Shown: one piece after another, positions 1 through 9,112 of the stretch
Position numbering within the stretch: position 1 is the stretch's first letter
Layout: every line of letters starts with the position of its first letter
NCBI RefSeq assembly: GCF_044891285.1
Contig: NZ_JAUIYO010000011.1
Coordinates: 25,782 to 89,781 of the forward strand
DNA length: 64,000 nucleotides
From: Pseudobacillus lumedeiriae
GTDB lineage: Bacteria > Bacillota > Bacilli > Bacillales > Domibacillaceae
Reading direction: 5' to 3'
The notes under the pieces: generated by a model
Seen by the model: only the letters and a program-made list of their open reading frames with translations
The model's database searches: none
What the model was told of the DNA's origin: nothing
Program-made: the position numbers and the translations under genes

Positions 1-22
1 TAAGATTGTAATGAGAATAAAT

Positions 23-37
23 TGAGAATGATGATAA
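23..37. promoter_or_regulatory. Possible Fur-like site upstream of sufC
   Basis: The stretch TGAGAATGATGATAA matches the 7-1-7 Fur core (TGATAAT-N-ATTATCA) at about 11 of 14 informative positions, and a second TGAGAAT lies at 12-18. It sits about 40 bases before sufC, where a suf promoter would be expected. AT-rich DNA gives such matches by chance, so this is only a candidate. Confidence 0.25.
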
Positions 38-75
38 CGATCGATTATTTTCGATAAATGACGGAGGTATAGAAC

Positions 76-855
76 ATGGCATCTTCAACATTAGTAATTA
101 AAGATTTACACGTATCGATTGATGGAAAAGAAATTTTAAAAGGTGTAAATCTGGAGATAAAAGGCGGGGAGTTCCACGCAATCATGGGACCAAATGGAAC
201 AGGTAAATCTACTTTATCTGCAGCGATTATGGGCCATCCTAAATACGAAGTAACGAGCGGAAGTGTTGAGCTTGATGGTGAAAATGTTCTTGACATGGAA
301 GTGGACGAGCGTGCGCGCGCCGGACTTTTTCTTGCTATGCAATATCCGAGCGAAATTACTGGTGTCACAAATGCTGACTTCCTTCGCTCTGCTATTAACA
401 GCCGCCGCGAAGAAGGCAACGAAATTTCTTTAATGAAATTTATCCGCGAAATGGATGCAAAAATGGATCTTCTTGAAATGGATCAGGATATGGCACAGCG
501 TTACTTAAATGAAGGTTTCTCAGGCGGAGAGAAAAAACGTAACGAAATTTTACAACTAATGATGCTGCAGCCGAAATTTGCAATTCTTGACGAGATCGAC
601 TCTGGTCTTGACATCGACGCTTTAAAAGTTGTAGCAAAAGGAATCAACGAAATGCGCGGCGAGGATTTCGGATGCCTAATGATTACACACTATCAGCGTC
701 TTCTAAACTACATCACTCCGGATTATGTCCATGTTATGATGCAGGGGCGCATCGTTAAATCAGGTGGAGAAGAACTTGCACAGCGTCTAGAAGCAGAAGG
801 ATACGACTGGATCAAACAAGAACTCGGCATCGAAGACGAAACAGTAAGTCAGTAA
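76..855 (+). CDS. sufC: SufC, Fe-S cluster assembly ATPase
   Basis: A 259-residue ABC-type ATPase that joins SufB and SufD in the cytosolic SufBCD scaffold on which Fe-S clusters are built. Visible motifs are Walker A GPNGTGKST at residues 38-46, the Q-loop Gln near 89, the signature FSGGEKKR at 148-155, Walker B ending in LDE at 171-173, the D-loop SGLD at 176-179 and the switch His near 205. There is no membrane domain, as expected for SufC. The RBS ACGGAGG lies at 61-67. It is the first gene of the canonical Firmicute order sufC-D-S-U-B, but is separated from sufD by about 315 bases of repeat DNA. Confidence 0.98.
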   Translation: MASSTLVIKDLHVSIDGKEILKGVNLEIKGGEFHAIMGPNGTGKSTLSAAIMGHPKYEVTSGSVELDGENVLDMEVDERARAGLFLAMQYPSEITGVTNADFLRSAINSRREEGNEISLMKFIREMDAKMDLLEMDQDMAQRYLNEGFSGGEKKRNEILQLMMLQPKFAILDEIDSGLDIDALKVVAKGINEMRGEDFGCLMITHYQRLLNYITPDYVHVMMQGRIVKSGGEELAQRLEAEGYDWIKQELGIEDETVSQ

Positions 856-858
856 TGT

Positions 859-1127
859 AGAAAAGCAAAAACGCCTGTTGAGCAGCGACAAGCACAAGAC
901 GAGCCGGCTGGAAGGTTGTTCCTTGACCTTCCGGACGGATTGGCTTTGTGGCCTCGAGCTGATGGCGCCTGCCGCTGGACAATAGAAAAGCGGAAGGCGC
1001 CCGTTTATCAGCAACAAGCACAAGACGAGCCGGCTGGAAGGTTGTTCCTTGACCTTCCGGACGGATTGGCTTTGTGACCTCGAGCTGATGGCGCCTGCCG
1101 CTGGACAAGAAAAGCGAAAGCGCCTGT
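859..1127. repeat. Tandem ~125-bp intergenic repeat, two copies plus a stub
   Basis: Two near-identical units of about 125 bases (859-983 and 984-1107) are followed by the first ~20 bases of a third. Each unit starts with AGAAAAGCG-like sequence and carries a GGAAGG/CCTTCC hairpin and CTCGAGCTGATGGCGCCTG. A diverged relative in the opposite orientation lies at 33130-33270. No reading frame here is convincing. The block fills the whole sufC-sufD gap, where other bacilli have a short spacer. Confidence 0.85.
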
Positions 1128-1170
1128 TCATCGTTTTTACGAAAGCGTGATAATGTTTAGGAGGATTAAC

Positions 1171-2481
1171 ATGACTGTAGAAACAAACCTACCAGTAGAT
1201 CAGGAGTATATCCGCTCTTTTTCAACGGAAAAAGGCGAGGGACAGTGGTTGACGGATCTGCGTCTTGCTGCTCTTGATAAAGTAGAAGAGCTGCCGCTGC
1301 CGAAAGCGGAAAAAACAAAAATTACCAATTGGAATTTCACGCAATTCACGTCGCATGCTGTAGAAAGCGAGCCATTTGCTTCCCTGGACGAGCTTCCAGA
1401 AGAAGTGAAGTCATTAATCAACCTTGAAGAAGCAGATAAAAATCTTTATATTCAACGCAATCAAACATCAGCTTTCCTTTCTATTTCGAAGAGCTTAACA
1501 GAGCAGGGCGTTATTTTCACTGATATCGCTACTGCAGTGCGTGATCACAGCAGCCTCGTTCAAAAATATTTTATGACGGATGTCGTACGGCCGGATGAGC
1601 ACAAGTTAACGGCTTTGCATGCAGCTTTAATGAACGGCGGCGTTTTCTTATATGTACCGAAAAATATTGAAGTAAAAGAGCCGATCCAAGCGGTATACAT
1701 TCATGACAACGAAGAAGCAGCTTTATTCAATCATGTGCTCGTTGTAGCAGAAGATAATAGTTCGGTCACTTACGTAGAAAACTATGTATCGACGGTAGCA
1801 CCGGAAAAGGGTGTTGCCAATATCATTACGGAAGTAAATGCCGGTACAAATGCGAAGGTTGTGTACGGAGCGGTTGATACGTTAGCGAGCGGAGTAACAA
1901 CATATGTAAACCGACGTGGAGTCACTGGCCGCGATGCCCGCATTGAATGGGCACTTGGCATGATGAACGATGGAGACACGGTTTCTGAAAACGTCACAAA
2001 CTTAATGGGAGACGGCTCATTTGCTGATACGAAGCAAGTCGTTGTCGGCCGCGGCAGCCAATCTCAGAACTTTACAACGAAAGTCGTTCATTTCGGTAAA
2101 AACACAGAAGGCTACATTTTGAAGCACGGTGTCATGAAAGATAGTGCGAAATCTATCTTTAATGGTATCGGAAAAATTGAACATGGCGCTTCTAAATCGA
2201 ATGCGGAACAAGAATCACGCGTTCTCATGCTCAGCGAAAAAGCACGCGGCGATGCCAACCCGATTCTTCTTATTGATGAAGATGACGTAACAGCTGGACA
2301 CGCAGCTTCTGTCGGCCGGGTCGATCCGCTTCAGCTTTACTATTTAATGAGCCGCGGCATCAGTCAAAAAGAAGCAGAGCGCTTAATTATTCACGGATTC
2401 CTAGCACCAGTCGTTGAAAAAATGCCGATCCAAGGCGTGAAGACACAGCTGACTGAAGTGATTGAAAGGAAAGTACGATAA
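1171..2481 (+). CDS. sufD: SufD, scaffold component of SufBCD
   Basis: A 436-residue member of the SufBD family; it pairs with SufB on the SufC dimer to form the Fe-S assembly scaffold. The C-terminal half has the typical beta-helix run and the conserved end with DDVTAGHAAS and YYLMSRGIS. The start at 1171 is chosen because AGGAGG lies at 1159-1164, six bases ahead; an in-frame GTG at 1147 lies upstream of that RBS and would add eight residues not seen in the family. The stop overlaps the sufS start by one base (TAATG), so the two are translationally coupled. Confidence 0.96.
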   Translation: MTVETNLPVDQEYIRSFSTEKGEGQWLTDLRLAALDKVEELPLPKAEKTKITNWNFTQFTSHAVESEPFASLDELPEEVKSLINLEEADKNLYIQRNQTSAFLSISKSLTEQGVIFTDIATAVRDHSSLVQKYFMTDVVRPDEHKLTALHAALMNGGVFLYVPKNIEVKEPIQAVYIHDNEEAALFNHVLVVAEDNSSVTYVENYVSTVAPEKGVANIITEVNAGTNAKVVYGAVDTLASGVTTYVNRRGVTGRDARIEWALGMMNDGDTVSENVTNLMGDGSFADTKQVVVGRGSQSQNFTTKVVHFGKNTEGYILKHGVMKDSAKSIFNGIGKIEHGASKSNAEQESRVLMLSEKARGDANPILLIDEDDVTAGHAASVGRVDPLQLYYLMSRGISQKEAERLIIHGFLAPVVEKMPIQGVKTQLTEVIERKVR

Positions 2482-3710
2482 TGAACGCAAAGGCGATTAG
2501 ACAGTATTTTCCTATTCTTGACCAAGAAGTGAATGGCCATCCGCTTGTTTATTTAGATAATGCAGCAACGGCCCAAAAGCCTATACAGGTGATTGAGGCG
2601 ATTAATAAGTATTATCGGGAAGATAATTCGAACGTTCACCGAGGGGTACATACACTCGGCAACCGGGCGACAGATGCATATGAAGGGGCACGGGACAAAG
2701 TGCGTAAATTCATTAATGCAAAAGCTCGTGAAGAAATTATATTCACCCGCGGCACGACAACATCACTTAATACGATTGCACAAAGCTACGGCCGTGCAAA
2801 CGTCCAAGAAGGCGATGAAATCGTCATTACGTATATGGAGCATCACAGTAACATTATTCCTTGGCAGCAACTGGCAAAAGCTACTGGAGCTGTGCTGAAG
2901 TATTTGCCGTTGCAGGATAATGGATCAGTGCTGCTTGAAGATGCAAGAGAAATGATCACAGAGAAGACAAAGATCGTTTCTATTATGATGGTATCTAATG
3001 TACTTGGTACGGTGAATCCTATTAAAGAAATCGCAGCGATTGCTCATGAAAGAGGAGCGGTCATGATCGTGGACGGGGCGCAGGCCGTTCCGCACATGAA
3101 AGTAGACGTACAGGATCTTAACTGCGACTTCCTTGCTTTTTCAGGACATAAAATGTGCGGACCGACAGGCATTGGTGTGCTGTATGGCAAAAAGGAGCTT
3201 CTTGAAAAGATGGAGCCGGTCGAATTCGGCGGCGAAATGATTGATTTTGTCGGGCTCTATGACTCAACGTGGAAAGAGCTCCCTTGGAAATTTGAAGGAG
3301 GGACACCGATTATTGCAGGAGCGATCGGTCTTGGTGCAGCAATCGATTTTCTTGAAGAGATCGGGCTTAATGAAATTGAGCAGCACGAGCATCGTTTAGC
3401 CAATTATGCAATGGATCGAATGAGCACAATCGAAGGCATGGCTATCTATGGACCGCGCGCTGGTGAAAAACGGGCCGGACTCATTACATTTAATATCGGC
3501 GATGTCCATCCTCACGATGTGGCCACTGTACTTGATGCAGAAGGAATTGCTATTCGCGCCGGCCATCACTGTGCGCAGCCGCTCATGAAGCGGTTAAGCT
3601 GTTCAGCGACGGCAAGAGCGAGCTTCTATTTATACAATACGGAAGAAGATGTTGACAGGCTTGTTCAGGCACTCGTTCAAACAAAGGAGTATTTCAGCGA
3701 TGTCTTTTAA
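2481..3710 (+). CDS. sufS: SufS, group II cysteine desulfurase
   Basis: A 409-residue PLP enzyme that takes sulfur from cysteine as a persulfide and passes it to SufU. The PLP lysine is in SGHKMCGPTGIG, and the catalytic cysteine is in GHHCAQPLM near residue 364. The C-terminal ARASFYLYNTEED is typical of the class. An extra cysteine ten residues after the catalytic one (RLSCSAT) is worth noting but of unknown meaning. The gene overlaps sufD by one base at its start and sufU by eleven bases at its end. Confidence 0.97.
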   Translation: MNAKAIRQYFPILDQEVNGHPLVYLDNAATAQKPIQVIEAINKYYREDNSNVHRGVHTLGNRATDAYEGARDKVRKFINAKAREEIIFTRGTTTSLNTIAQSYGRANVQEGDEIVITYMEHHSNIIPWQQLAKATGAVLKYLPLQDNGSVLLEDAREMITEKTKIVSIMMVSNVLGTVNPIKEIAAIAHERGAVMIVDGAQAVPHMKVDVQDLNCDFLAFSGHKMCGPTGIGVLYGKKELLEKMEPVEFGGEMIDFVGLYDSTWKELPWKFEGGTPIIAGAIGLGAAIDFLEEIGLNEIEQHEHRLANYAMDRMSTIEGMAIYGPRAGEKRAGLITFNIGDVHPHDVATVLDAEGIAIRAGHHCAQPLMKRLSCSATARASFYLYNTEEDVDRLVQALVQTKEYFSDVF

Positions 3711-4137
3711 TAATTTAGATCAGCTTTACCGGCAAGTGATTATGGACCACTATAAAAATCCGCGCAATAAAGGGCAGATGGAAGATGGCAGCCTAACCGT
3801 TGATATGAACAATCCGACGTGCGGAGACCGCATTCATCTCACTATGAATGTGGAAGATGGGAAAGTAACAGGAGCAAAGTTCGATGGAGAGGGATGTTCT
3901 ATCTCTATGGCTTCCGCTTCAATGATGACACAGGCAATCAAAGGAAAAGATGTGGAAACGGCATTCAAGCTTTCCAAAATTTTTTCCGAAATGATACAAG
4001 GCAATGACTATCCGGATGACCTGGACCTTGGCGATATTGAGGCGCTGCAGGGAGTAGCAAAGTTTCCTGCACGCATTAAATGTGCGACGCTCGCATGGAA
4101 GGCTATGGAAAAGGGCTTGTCTGAAGACGAAAAATAA
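3700..4137 (+). CDS. sufU: SufU, zinc-dependent sulfurtransferase
   Basis: A 145-residue IscU-like protein that accepts sulfur from SufS in Gram-positive bacteria. The zinc ligands expected for SufU are present: Cys41 and Asp43 in PTCGDR, Cys66 in GEGCSIS and Cys128 in IKCATLAW. The start at 3700 is preferred because AAAGGAG lies 10-16 bases upstream inside sufS and the protein then begins MSFNNLDQLYRQVI as in the family; the in-frame start at 3649 would add 17 residues. Confidence 0.96.
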   Translation: MSFNNLDQLYRQVIMDHYKNPRNKGQMEDGSLTVDMNNPTCGDRIHLTMNVEDGKVTGAKFDGEGCSISMASASMMTQAIKGKDVETAFKLSKIFSEMIQGNDYPDDLDLGDIEALQGVAKFPARIKCATLAWKAMEKGLSEDEK

Positions 4138-4158
4138 AAATAACAGGAGGAATCGATC

Positions 4159-5556
4159 ATGGCTAAAAAAATGCCAGAAATCGGGGATTACAAATACGGT
4201 TTTAGAGATAAAGACGTATCCGTTTATCGTTCAGAGCGCGGGCTGACTCGTGAAATCGTTGAGGAAATCTCTAAGTTAAAAGGTGAACCCGAATGGATGC
4301 TCGACTTCCGTTTAAAATCACTCCAACACTTTTACAATATGCCGATGCCGCAATGGGGCGGAGATTTGTCTGCGTTAAACTTTGACGAAATTAATTACTA
4401 TGTGAAGCCGTCAGAACGCGCGGAGCGTTCATGGGATGAAGTGCCTGAAGAAATTAAGCAGACGTTTGACAAGCTTGGTATCCCAGAAGCCGAGCAAAAA
4501 TACTTGGCTGGTGTATCCGCTCAGTACGAATCTGAAGTCGTGTATCATAACATGAAAGAAGATTTAGAAGAACTTGGAATTGTATTTAAAGACACAGACT
4601 CTGCGTTGAAAGAAAATGAAGACATTTTCCGTAAATATTGGGCAACAGTGATTCCGCCGACAGACAATAAGTTTGCGGCATTGAATTCAGCCGTTTGGTC
4701 AGGCGGATCATTTATTTACGTACCACCTGGCGTCAAAGTAGATACGCCTCTGCAAGCTTATTTCCGAATTAACTCGGAAAATATGGGTCAATTCGAACGT
4801 ACGCTGATCATCGTGGACGAAGGCTCTTCGGTACACTATGTCGAAGGCTGTACAGCGCCGGTTTATACAACGAACTCCTTGCACAGCGCCGTCGTTGAAA
4901 TCGTCATCCGTAAAGATGCTTATTGCCGTTATACAACGATTCAAAACTGGGCAAACAACGTTTTCAATCTTGTAACGAAGCGGGCAGTATGTGAAGCGAA
5001 TGCAACAATGGAATGGATTGACGGCAACATCGGTTCAAAATTAACAATGAAATATCCAGCCGTTATTTTGAAGGGTGAAGGAGCCCGCGGTTTAACGCTA
5101 TCTATCGCTATTGCAGGCAAAGGACAGCATCAGGATGCAGGAGCTAAAATGATCCATCTGGCGCCAAACACATCTTCAACGATTGTATCGAAATCGATTG
5201 CCAAGCATGGCGGGAAAGTAACCTATCGCGGAATCGTCCATTTTGGGCGTAAAGCAGAGGGGGCGCGCTCGAACATTGAGTGTGATACACTCATTATGGA
5301 CAATCAATCTACATCAGATACGATTCCATATAATGAGATCTTAAATGACAATATTTCACTTGAGCACGAAGCGAAAGTGTCGAAGGTGTCCGAAGAACAA
5401 CTATTCTACTTGATGAGCCGCGGTGTTTCTGAAGAAGAAGCAACAGAAATGATCGTTATGGGCTTTATCGAGCCATTCACGAAAGAACTTCCAATGGAAT
5501 ACGCGGTTGAAATGAACCGCTTGATCAAGTTCGAAATGGAAGGTTCGATCGGTTAA
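4159..5556 (+). CDS. sufB: SufB, Fe-S scaffold protein
   Basis: A 465-residue SufB, the core scaffold on which SufBCD assembles [4Fe-4S] clusters. The conserved beta-helix core includes VEGCTAP, the NWANNVFNLVTKR block and the C-terminal SLEHEAKVSKVSEEQ / YLMSRG region. It is the last gene of the operon, preceded by AGGAGG at 4145-4150 and followed by a strong hairpin. Length and order match the Bacillus suf operon. Confidence 0.98.
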   Translation: MAKKMPEIGDYKYGFRDKDVSVYRSERGLTREIVEEISKLKGEPEWMLDFRLKSLQHFYNMPMPQWGGDLSALNFDEINYYVKPSERAERSWDEVPEEIKQTFDKLGIPEAEQKYLAGVSAQYESEVVYHNMKEDLEELGIVFKDTDSALKENEDIFRKYWATVIPPTDNKFAALNSAVWSGGSFIYVPPGVKVDTPLQAYFRINSENMGQFERTLIIVDEGSSVHYVEGCTAPVYTTNSLHSAVVEIVIRKDAYCRYTTIQNWANNVFNLVTKRAVCEANATMEWIDGNIGSKLTMKYPAVILKGEGARGLTLSIAIAGKGQHQDAGAKMIHLAPNTSSTIVSKSIAKHGGKVTYRGIVHFGRKAEGARSNIECDTLIMDNQSTSDTIPYNEILNDNISLEHEAKVSKVSEEQLFYLMSRGVSEEEATEMIVMGFIEPFTKELPMEYAVEMNRLIKFEMEGSIG

Positions 5557-5569
5557 TCTTTTAAATTAG

Positions 5570-5616
5570 AAGAGGGTGTCCCCAAGAGTATAACTTTTAG
5601 GGGCATCCCTTTTTGT
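5570..5616 (+). terminator. Terminator after sufB
   Basis: An AGGGTGTCCCC... / ...AGGGGCATCCCT hairpin is followed by five T. Nearly the same hairpin occurs at 21802-21842 and 33053-33095, each time leading into the same dispersed repeat. Confidence 0.85.
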
Positions 5617-5627
5617 ATGGTTCTTTA

Positions 5628-5790
5628 AACTTGTCCGTTGATTTCCGTTCCAGGCGCTTCGCTTTCCGCGGGGCAAACGGTGAGCCTCCTCGTCGATAAA
5701 GCTCCTGCGGGGTCTCACCTGTTCGCTTTCCCCGCAGGAGTCTTTGCGCCTTCCACTACAATCAACTCAGTGAAAAATAATCGTTTGAAC
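5628..5790 (-). repeat. Dispersed intergenic repeat, near full length
   Basis: On the minus strand this reads AGTTGATTG ... GGAAGGCGC ... GACTCCTGCGGGG ... GGTGAGACCCCGCAGGAG ... GACGAGGAGGCTCACCG ... CCTGGAACGGAAATCAACGG. Other members lie at 17866, 20517, 21850, 22325, 35254, 37570, 41446, 43165, 50905 and 59418. It is GC-rich, internally self-complementary and non-coding. Confidence 0.8.
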
Positions 5791-5810
5791 TTTATCAAAA
5801 AAATCTAAAG

Positions 5811-5866
5811 AAAGACTGATCCCAAAAAGTTGTTGTTAACGACCTTTTGGGGTCAGTCTTTTTTTA
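5811..5866. terminator. Second hairpin downstream of the repeat
   Basis: AAAGACTGATCCCAAAAAG pairs with CTTTTTGGGGTCAGTCTTT and is followed by a T-run. The same hairpin recurs at 21964-22007 and, degraded, at 51184-51235, so it appears to travel with the repeat. Confidence 0.75.
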
Positions 5867-6015
5867 TGTAGGAAAAAAGCGAACAATCCATTCCAAGTAC
5901 CCAGCAAACTTTAAATGTTTTGTCCAGTTAAACTGAATCTATTCGTTTCCTGTTTGAATGAATAGGAAGTAAGGAAAGGCTGTTATATGATAGAATAAAG
6001 GTGAGGTGAATACGG

Positions 6016-6861
6016 ATGTTGTACGTCGGTGTGACTGGATGGGGAGATCATGATTCGCTTTACAAAGGTGGCATTGCTTCCCGTGATAAATTAAAAGAAT
6101 ATGGCGCCCATTTTCCGACGGTGGAAGTGGATTCGAGTTTTTATGCGGTGCAGCCGCTGCGGAATATGCAAAAGTGGGCCGATGAGACACCAGAGACTTT
6201 TCAATTTATCGTGAAAGCGTATCAGGGGATGACAGGACATGAACGGGGAGAGATCCCCTTCCAGTCAAAAGAAGAAATGTTTCAAGCCTTTATTGAATCG
6301 CTGGCCCCGATGAAGGAAGCGGGCAAGCTAGCCATGGTATTGTTTCAGTTTCCGCCGTGGTTCGACTGCCAGCGCAAGAATGTCGAGTATTTGCGTTATT
6401 GCAAGGAGCGGATGGGGAATCTGCCGCTTGCTGTTGAATTCCGTCATCAGTCATGGTATTCGGCCGCCTTTTTAGAAAAAACGATGACGTTTTTGGAAAA
6501 GGAAAAATGGATTCATACCGTTTGCGATGAACCGCAGGCTGGAGAAGGCTCTGTCCCCATTATTTTACAAGCGACAGATCCGGAAAAAACACTTGTGCGC
6601 CTGCATGGCCGCAACAGACAGGGCTGGCGCAAGCAGGGGAATAAAAACTGGCGGGACGTGCGTTATCTATACCGCTACAATAAAAATGAATTAAATCAAT
6701 GGATCGACTTTACTAAAGAGCTTCAAAAGCAAAGTAAGCAAGTCTATATGCTGTTTAATAACAACTCAGGCGGAGATGCCGCTGATAATGCTAAGCAGTT
6801 TATTGAATTAGCTGGCTTGGAATACGAAAATCTAGCCTCACGACAGCTTGATTTATTTTAA
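6016..6861 (+). CDS. yunF: DUF72 family protein (YunF/YecE-like)
   Basis: A 281-residue DUF72 protein with the characteristic N-terminus YVGVTGWGDH, the FPTVEVDSSFYAVQP segment, the AVEFRHQSW block and the late VRLHGRN motif. The family has a TIM-barrel fold; its activity is not established. RBS GAGGTGA lies just upstream. Twelve bases separate it from yunD, so the two are probably co-transcribed. Gene order yunF-yunD-yunB recalls the B. subtilis yun cluster in part. Confidence 0.85.
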   Translation: MLYVGVTGWGDHDSLYKGGIASRDKLKEYGAHFPTVEVDSSFYAVQPLRNMQKWADETPETFQFIVKAYQGMTGHERGEIPFQSKEEMFQAFIESLAPMKEAGKLAMVLFQFPPWFDCQRKNVEYLRYCKERMGNLPLAVEFRHQSWYSAAFLEKTMTFLEKEKWIHTVCDEPQAGEGSVPIILQATDPEKTLVRLHGRNRQGWRKQGNKNWRDVRYLYRYNKNELNQWIDFTKELQKQSKQVYMLFNNNSGGDAADNAKQFIELAGLEYENLASRQLDLF

Positions 6862-6873
6862 GGAGGGCTGTGG

Positions 6874-8277
6874 ATGGAACGAAGAGAAAGCCTAAAGGAA
6901 ACCATTCACATTTATCATACAAATGACTTGCACAGCCATTTTGAAAATTGGCCGCGGATCCGCGGTTTTTTGAAAAAACGGAAAAGATGGCATGAGGAAG
7001 CAGGAGAAAGTGTATTCATCTTTGATATTGGTGATTATGTTGACCGCTCGCATCCAATGACCGAGGGTACACTTGGTAAAGGAAACATTGCATTGTTAAA
7101 TGAAGCAGGCTATGATGCCGTGACCATTGGAAATAATGAGGGAATCACTTTGCCGAGAGAAGGACTCGATATTTTATATGAGAATGCTCTGTTTCCGGTC
7201 GCATTGGCCAATCTTTTCTACGATAGCGGTGAGCGTCCAAAGTGGGCTGCTCCTTCTTGTTTATTTGATTTGCCTAATGGAATGAAAATGGGGATCACTG
7301 GGGCTACAGCTTTTTTTTCAGGAGCATATGAACAGCTTGGCTGGAAATTGTCTCCGCCTGTTGAAGAGTTAAATGCACAAGTAAAGGAATTAAGCAAAGA
7401 AGCGGATATTATTGTGATTCTTTCTCATCTAGGCATTCATGAAGATGAACGTATTGCGCATGAAATTCCCGAAGCAGACGTTGTGCTTGGGGCTCATACC
7501 CACCATCTGCTTCACGAAGGCAAAGAAGTCGATGGAACACTGCTGGCCGCTGCTGGCCGGTTCGGCTATTACGTCGGTCACGTCATGATTGAAGTAGATA
7601 CAGAAACGAAGCAAATCATAGCTAAAAAAGCACGTGTCTATAAAACAGCGGAAGAGTTATCGGCACCAGTGGACGAACAAATGGAAATTGATAAGTACAT
7701 AAAAGAAGGAAAGCAGTCGCTTAGTCAGCCGGTCATCTCTTTGCCTGCTCCGCTTTCGAGCGATTGGTTCGCCCCTTCACAGCTTCCAGGGATTCTTTGT
7801 GAAGGACTAAGAGAATGGTGTGGAGCGGACGGCGCCTTTTTAAATGCTGGTCTTCTCTTAGGAGGATTGGAGAGCGGCACCGTGACGAAATATGATATTC
7901 ACAAGGTGCTTCCTCATCCGATTAACCCATGTCTCATTGAACTTTCAGGGACGGAGCTGAGGGAAATATTAAAGCAGACGACAGATGATAAATGGCCTCA
8001 TATGGTGATCAAAGGGCTTGGTTTTAGGGGACAAGTGATGGGTCGCTTTGTGTATGATCGGTTAGGTATCGACATGGACCGCTACTTATTTACAATTGAT
8101 GGAATAGAGATTGAAAATGATAAACTGTACAAGCTGGCTACGGTTGATATGTTTGCGTATGGACAGTTTTTTCCGCAAATTTATCGCGCACCGGTAAAAA
8201 ACCATTTTATGCCGGAATTTTTGCGTGATGTGATGGAGTGGAAGCTTCTTCACCTTGACTTTCACCTGGAAGAATAA
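6874..8277 (+). CDS. yunD: 5'-nucleotidase-like metallophosphoesterase YunD
   Basis: A 467-residue protein with the two-domain layout of UshA-type 5'-nucleotidases. The N-terminal metallophosphoesterase carries the metal ligands HTNDLHSH, DIGDYVDRS, GNNEG, ILSHLG and LGAHTHH. The C-terminal domain has the FLNAGLL and HPINPC substrate-pocket segments. Unlike secreted 5'-nucleotidases it has no signal peptide, so it should act in the cytoplasm. RBS AAGGAGGGC ends about six bases before the start. The true substrate is not evident. Confidence 0.9.
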   Translation: MERRESLKETIHIYHTNDLHSHFENWPRIRGFLKKRKRWHEEAGESVFIFDIGDYVDRSHPMTEGTLGKGNIALLNEAGYDAVTIGNNEGITLPREGLDILYENALFPVALANLFYDSGERPKWAAPSCLFDLPNGMKMGITGATAFFSGAYEQLGWKLSPPVEELNAQVKELSKEADIIVILSHLGIHEDERIAHEIPEADVVLGAHTHHLLHEGKEVDGTLLAAAGRFGYYVGHVMIEVDTETKQIIAKKARVYKTAEELSAPVDEQMEIDKYIKEGKQSLSQPVISLPAPLSSDWFAPSQLPGILCEGLREWCGADGAFLNAGLLLGGLESGTVTKYDIHKVLPHPINPCLIELSGTELREILKQTTDDKWPHMVIKGLGFRGQVMGRFVYDRLGIDMDRYLFTIDGIEIENDKLYKLATVDMFAYGQFFPQIYRAPVKNHFMPEFLRDVMEWKLLHLDFHLEE

Positions 8278-8285
8278 ACTTTATT

Positions 8286-8315
8286 GCATGATCCTTTCTT
8301 TTTTTAGCATACATT
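8286..8315 (+). promoter_or_regulatory. Candidate sigma-E promoter for yunB
   Basis: GCATGAT (8286-8292) and CATACATT (8308-8315), 15 bases apart, fit the mother-cell sigma-E consensus KMATATT / CATACANT at 5 of 7 and 8 of 8 positions. YunB is known from B. subtilis as a mother-cell sporulation gene, which fits. Confidence 0.45.
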
Positions 8316-8337
8316 AGCTAAAGAAGGAGGGATTTTT

Positions 8338-9090
8338 TTGGCTGCACAAAAAAGGTGGAGATCTAAGAGAGGGCCGCTCCCTCTGCGCTACGTGTTTTTA
8401 ATTACTCTTGTCTTATTTACTTTTTCAACTGCTGCGAGCCTATTTATCATCAATAAAAATGTTAAGCCAACATTGATTGGCTATGCTCATGCTGAAACGA
8501 AGAAAATTGCTGCGATGGTGATTAACAAGGCAATTAATAAAAAAGTCGCCAGTGTGATGGATATTAACGATATTATTGAAGCTGATCCAAACAACCCTTC
8601 TACAACGAAGCTAAATGCAAAAATTATTAACCGGGTGATGGCTGAAACGACTAACCTTGTTCAGCTAAACTTAAAAGAGGCAGAGAAGGGAAATCTACAA
8701 GCATTGGAACTATGGTCTGATGTAGAGATTGAAACAGAGGAAGAAGAGAAAGCGGAAGGCATTGTCTACTATGTTCCGCTTGGGCAAGTAACGAACAATG
8801 CTTTACTTGGAAACTTGGGTCCAAAAATTCCGGTTCGCTTTCATGCAATCGGTGAGGTCACATCTAATATAAAATCAAACATTAAGCCATATGGCATTAA
8901 TAATGCGTATGTAGAAGTATTTATTGAAGTAAAAGTGAATGTGCAGATTATTGTGCCGTTCGCCACTGAAATGACGACAGTTACGCAGGATATTCCAGTA
9001 GCGATGGGAATGATTCATGGCGATGTTCCGGATTTTTATAACAGCGGCGGAGGAATGTCGCCTTCTATCGAATGGCCTTCAAAGAAATAG
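8338..9090 (+). CDS. yunB: Sporulation protein YunB
   Basis: A 250-residue protein with a basic N-terminus (KKRWRSKRG) and one membrane segment at about residues 17-38, then a soluble extracytoplasmic domain with the PLGQ, FHAIGEV and IVPFATE segments of the YunB family. B. subtilis YunB is required for efficient spore formation. The start is TTG, chosen because AAGGAGGG lies eight bases upstream and no ATG is near. It is followed by the lysine riboswitch of the next transcription unit. Confidence 0.88.
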   Translation: MAAQKRWRSKRGPLPLRYVFLITLVLFTFSTAASLFIINKNVKPTLIGYAHAETKKIAAMVINKAINKKVASVMDINDIIEADPNNPSTTKLNAKIINRVMAETTNLVQLNLKEAEKGNLQALELWSDVEIETEEEEKAEGIVYYVPLGQVTNNALLGNLGPKIPVRFHAIGEVTSNIKSNIKPYGINNAYVEVFIEVKVNVQIIVPFATEMTTVTQDIPVAMGMIHGDVPDFYNSGGGMSPSIEWPSKK

Positions 9091-9112
9091 GGCTTGGCAA
9101 AGGGAGGAATAA

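Noticed and set aside
787..1131. Minus-strand open frames of about 100 residues with internal amino-acid repeats
   Set aside because: They are translations of the tandem DNA repeat between sufC and sufD, with no RBS and no protein-like conservation.
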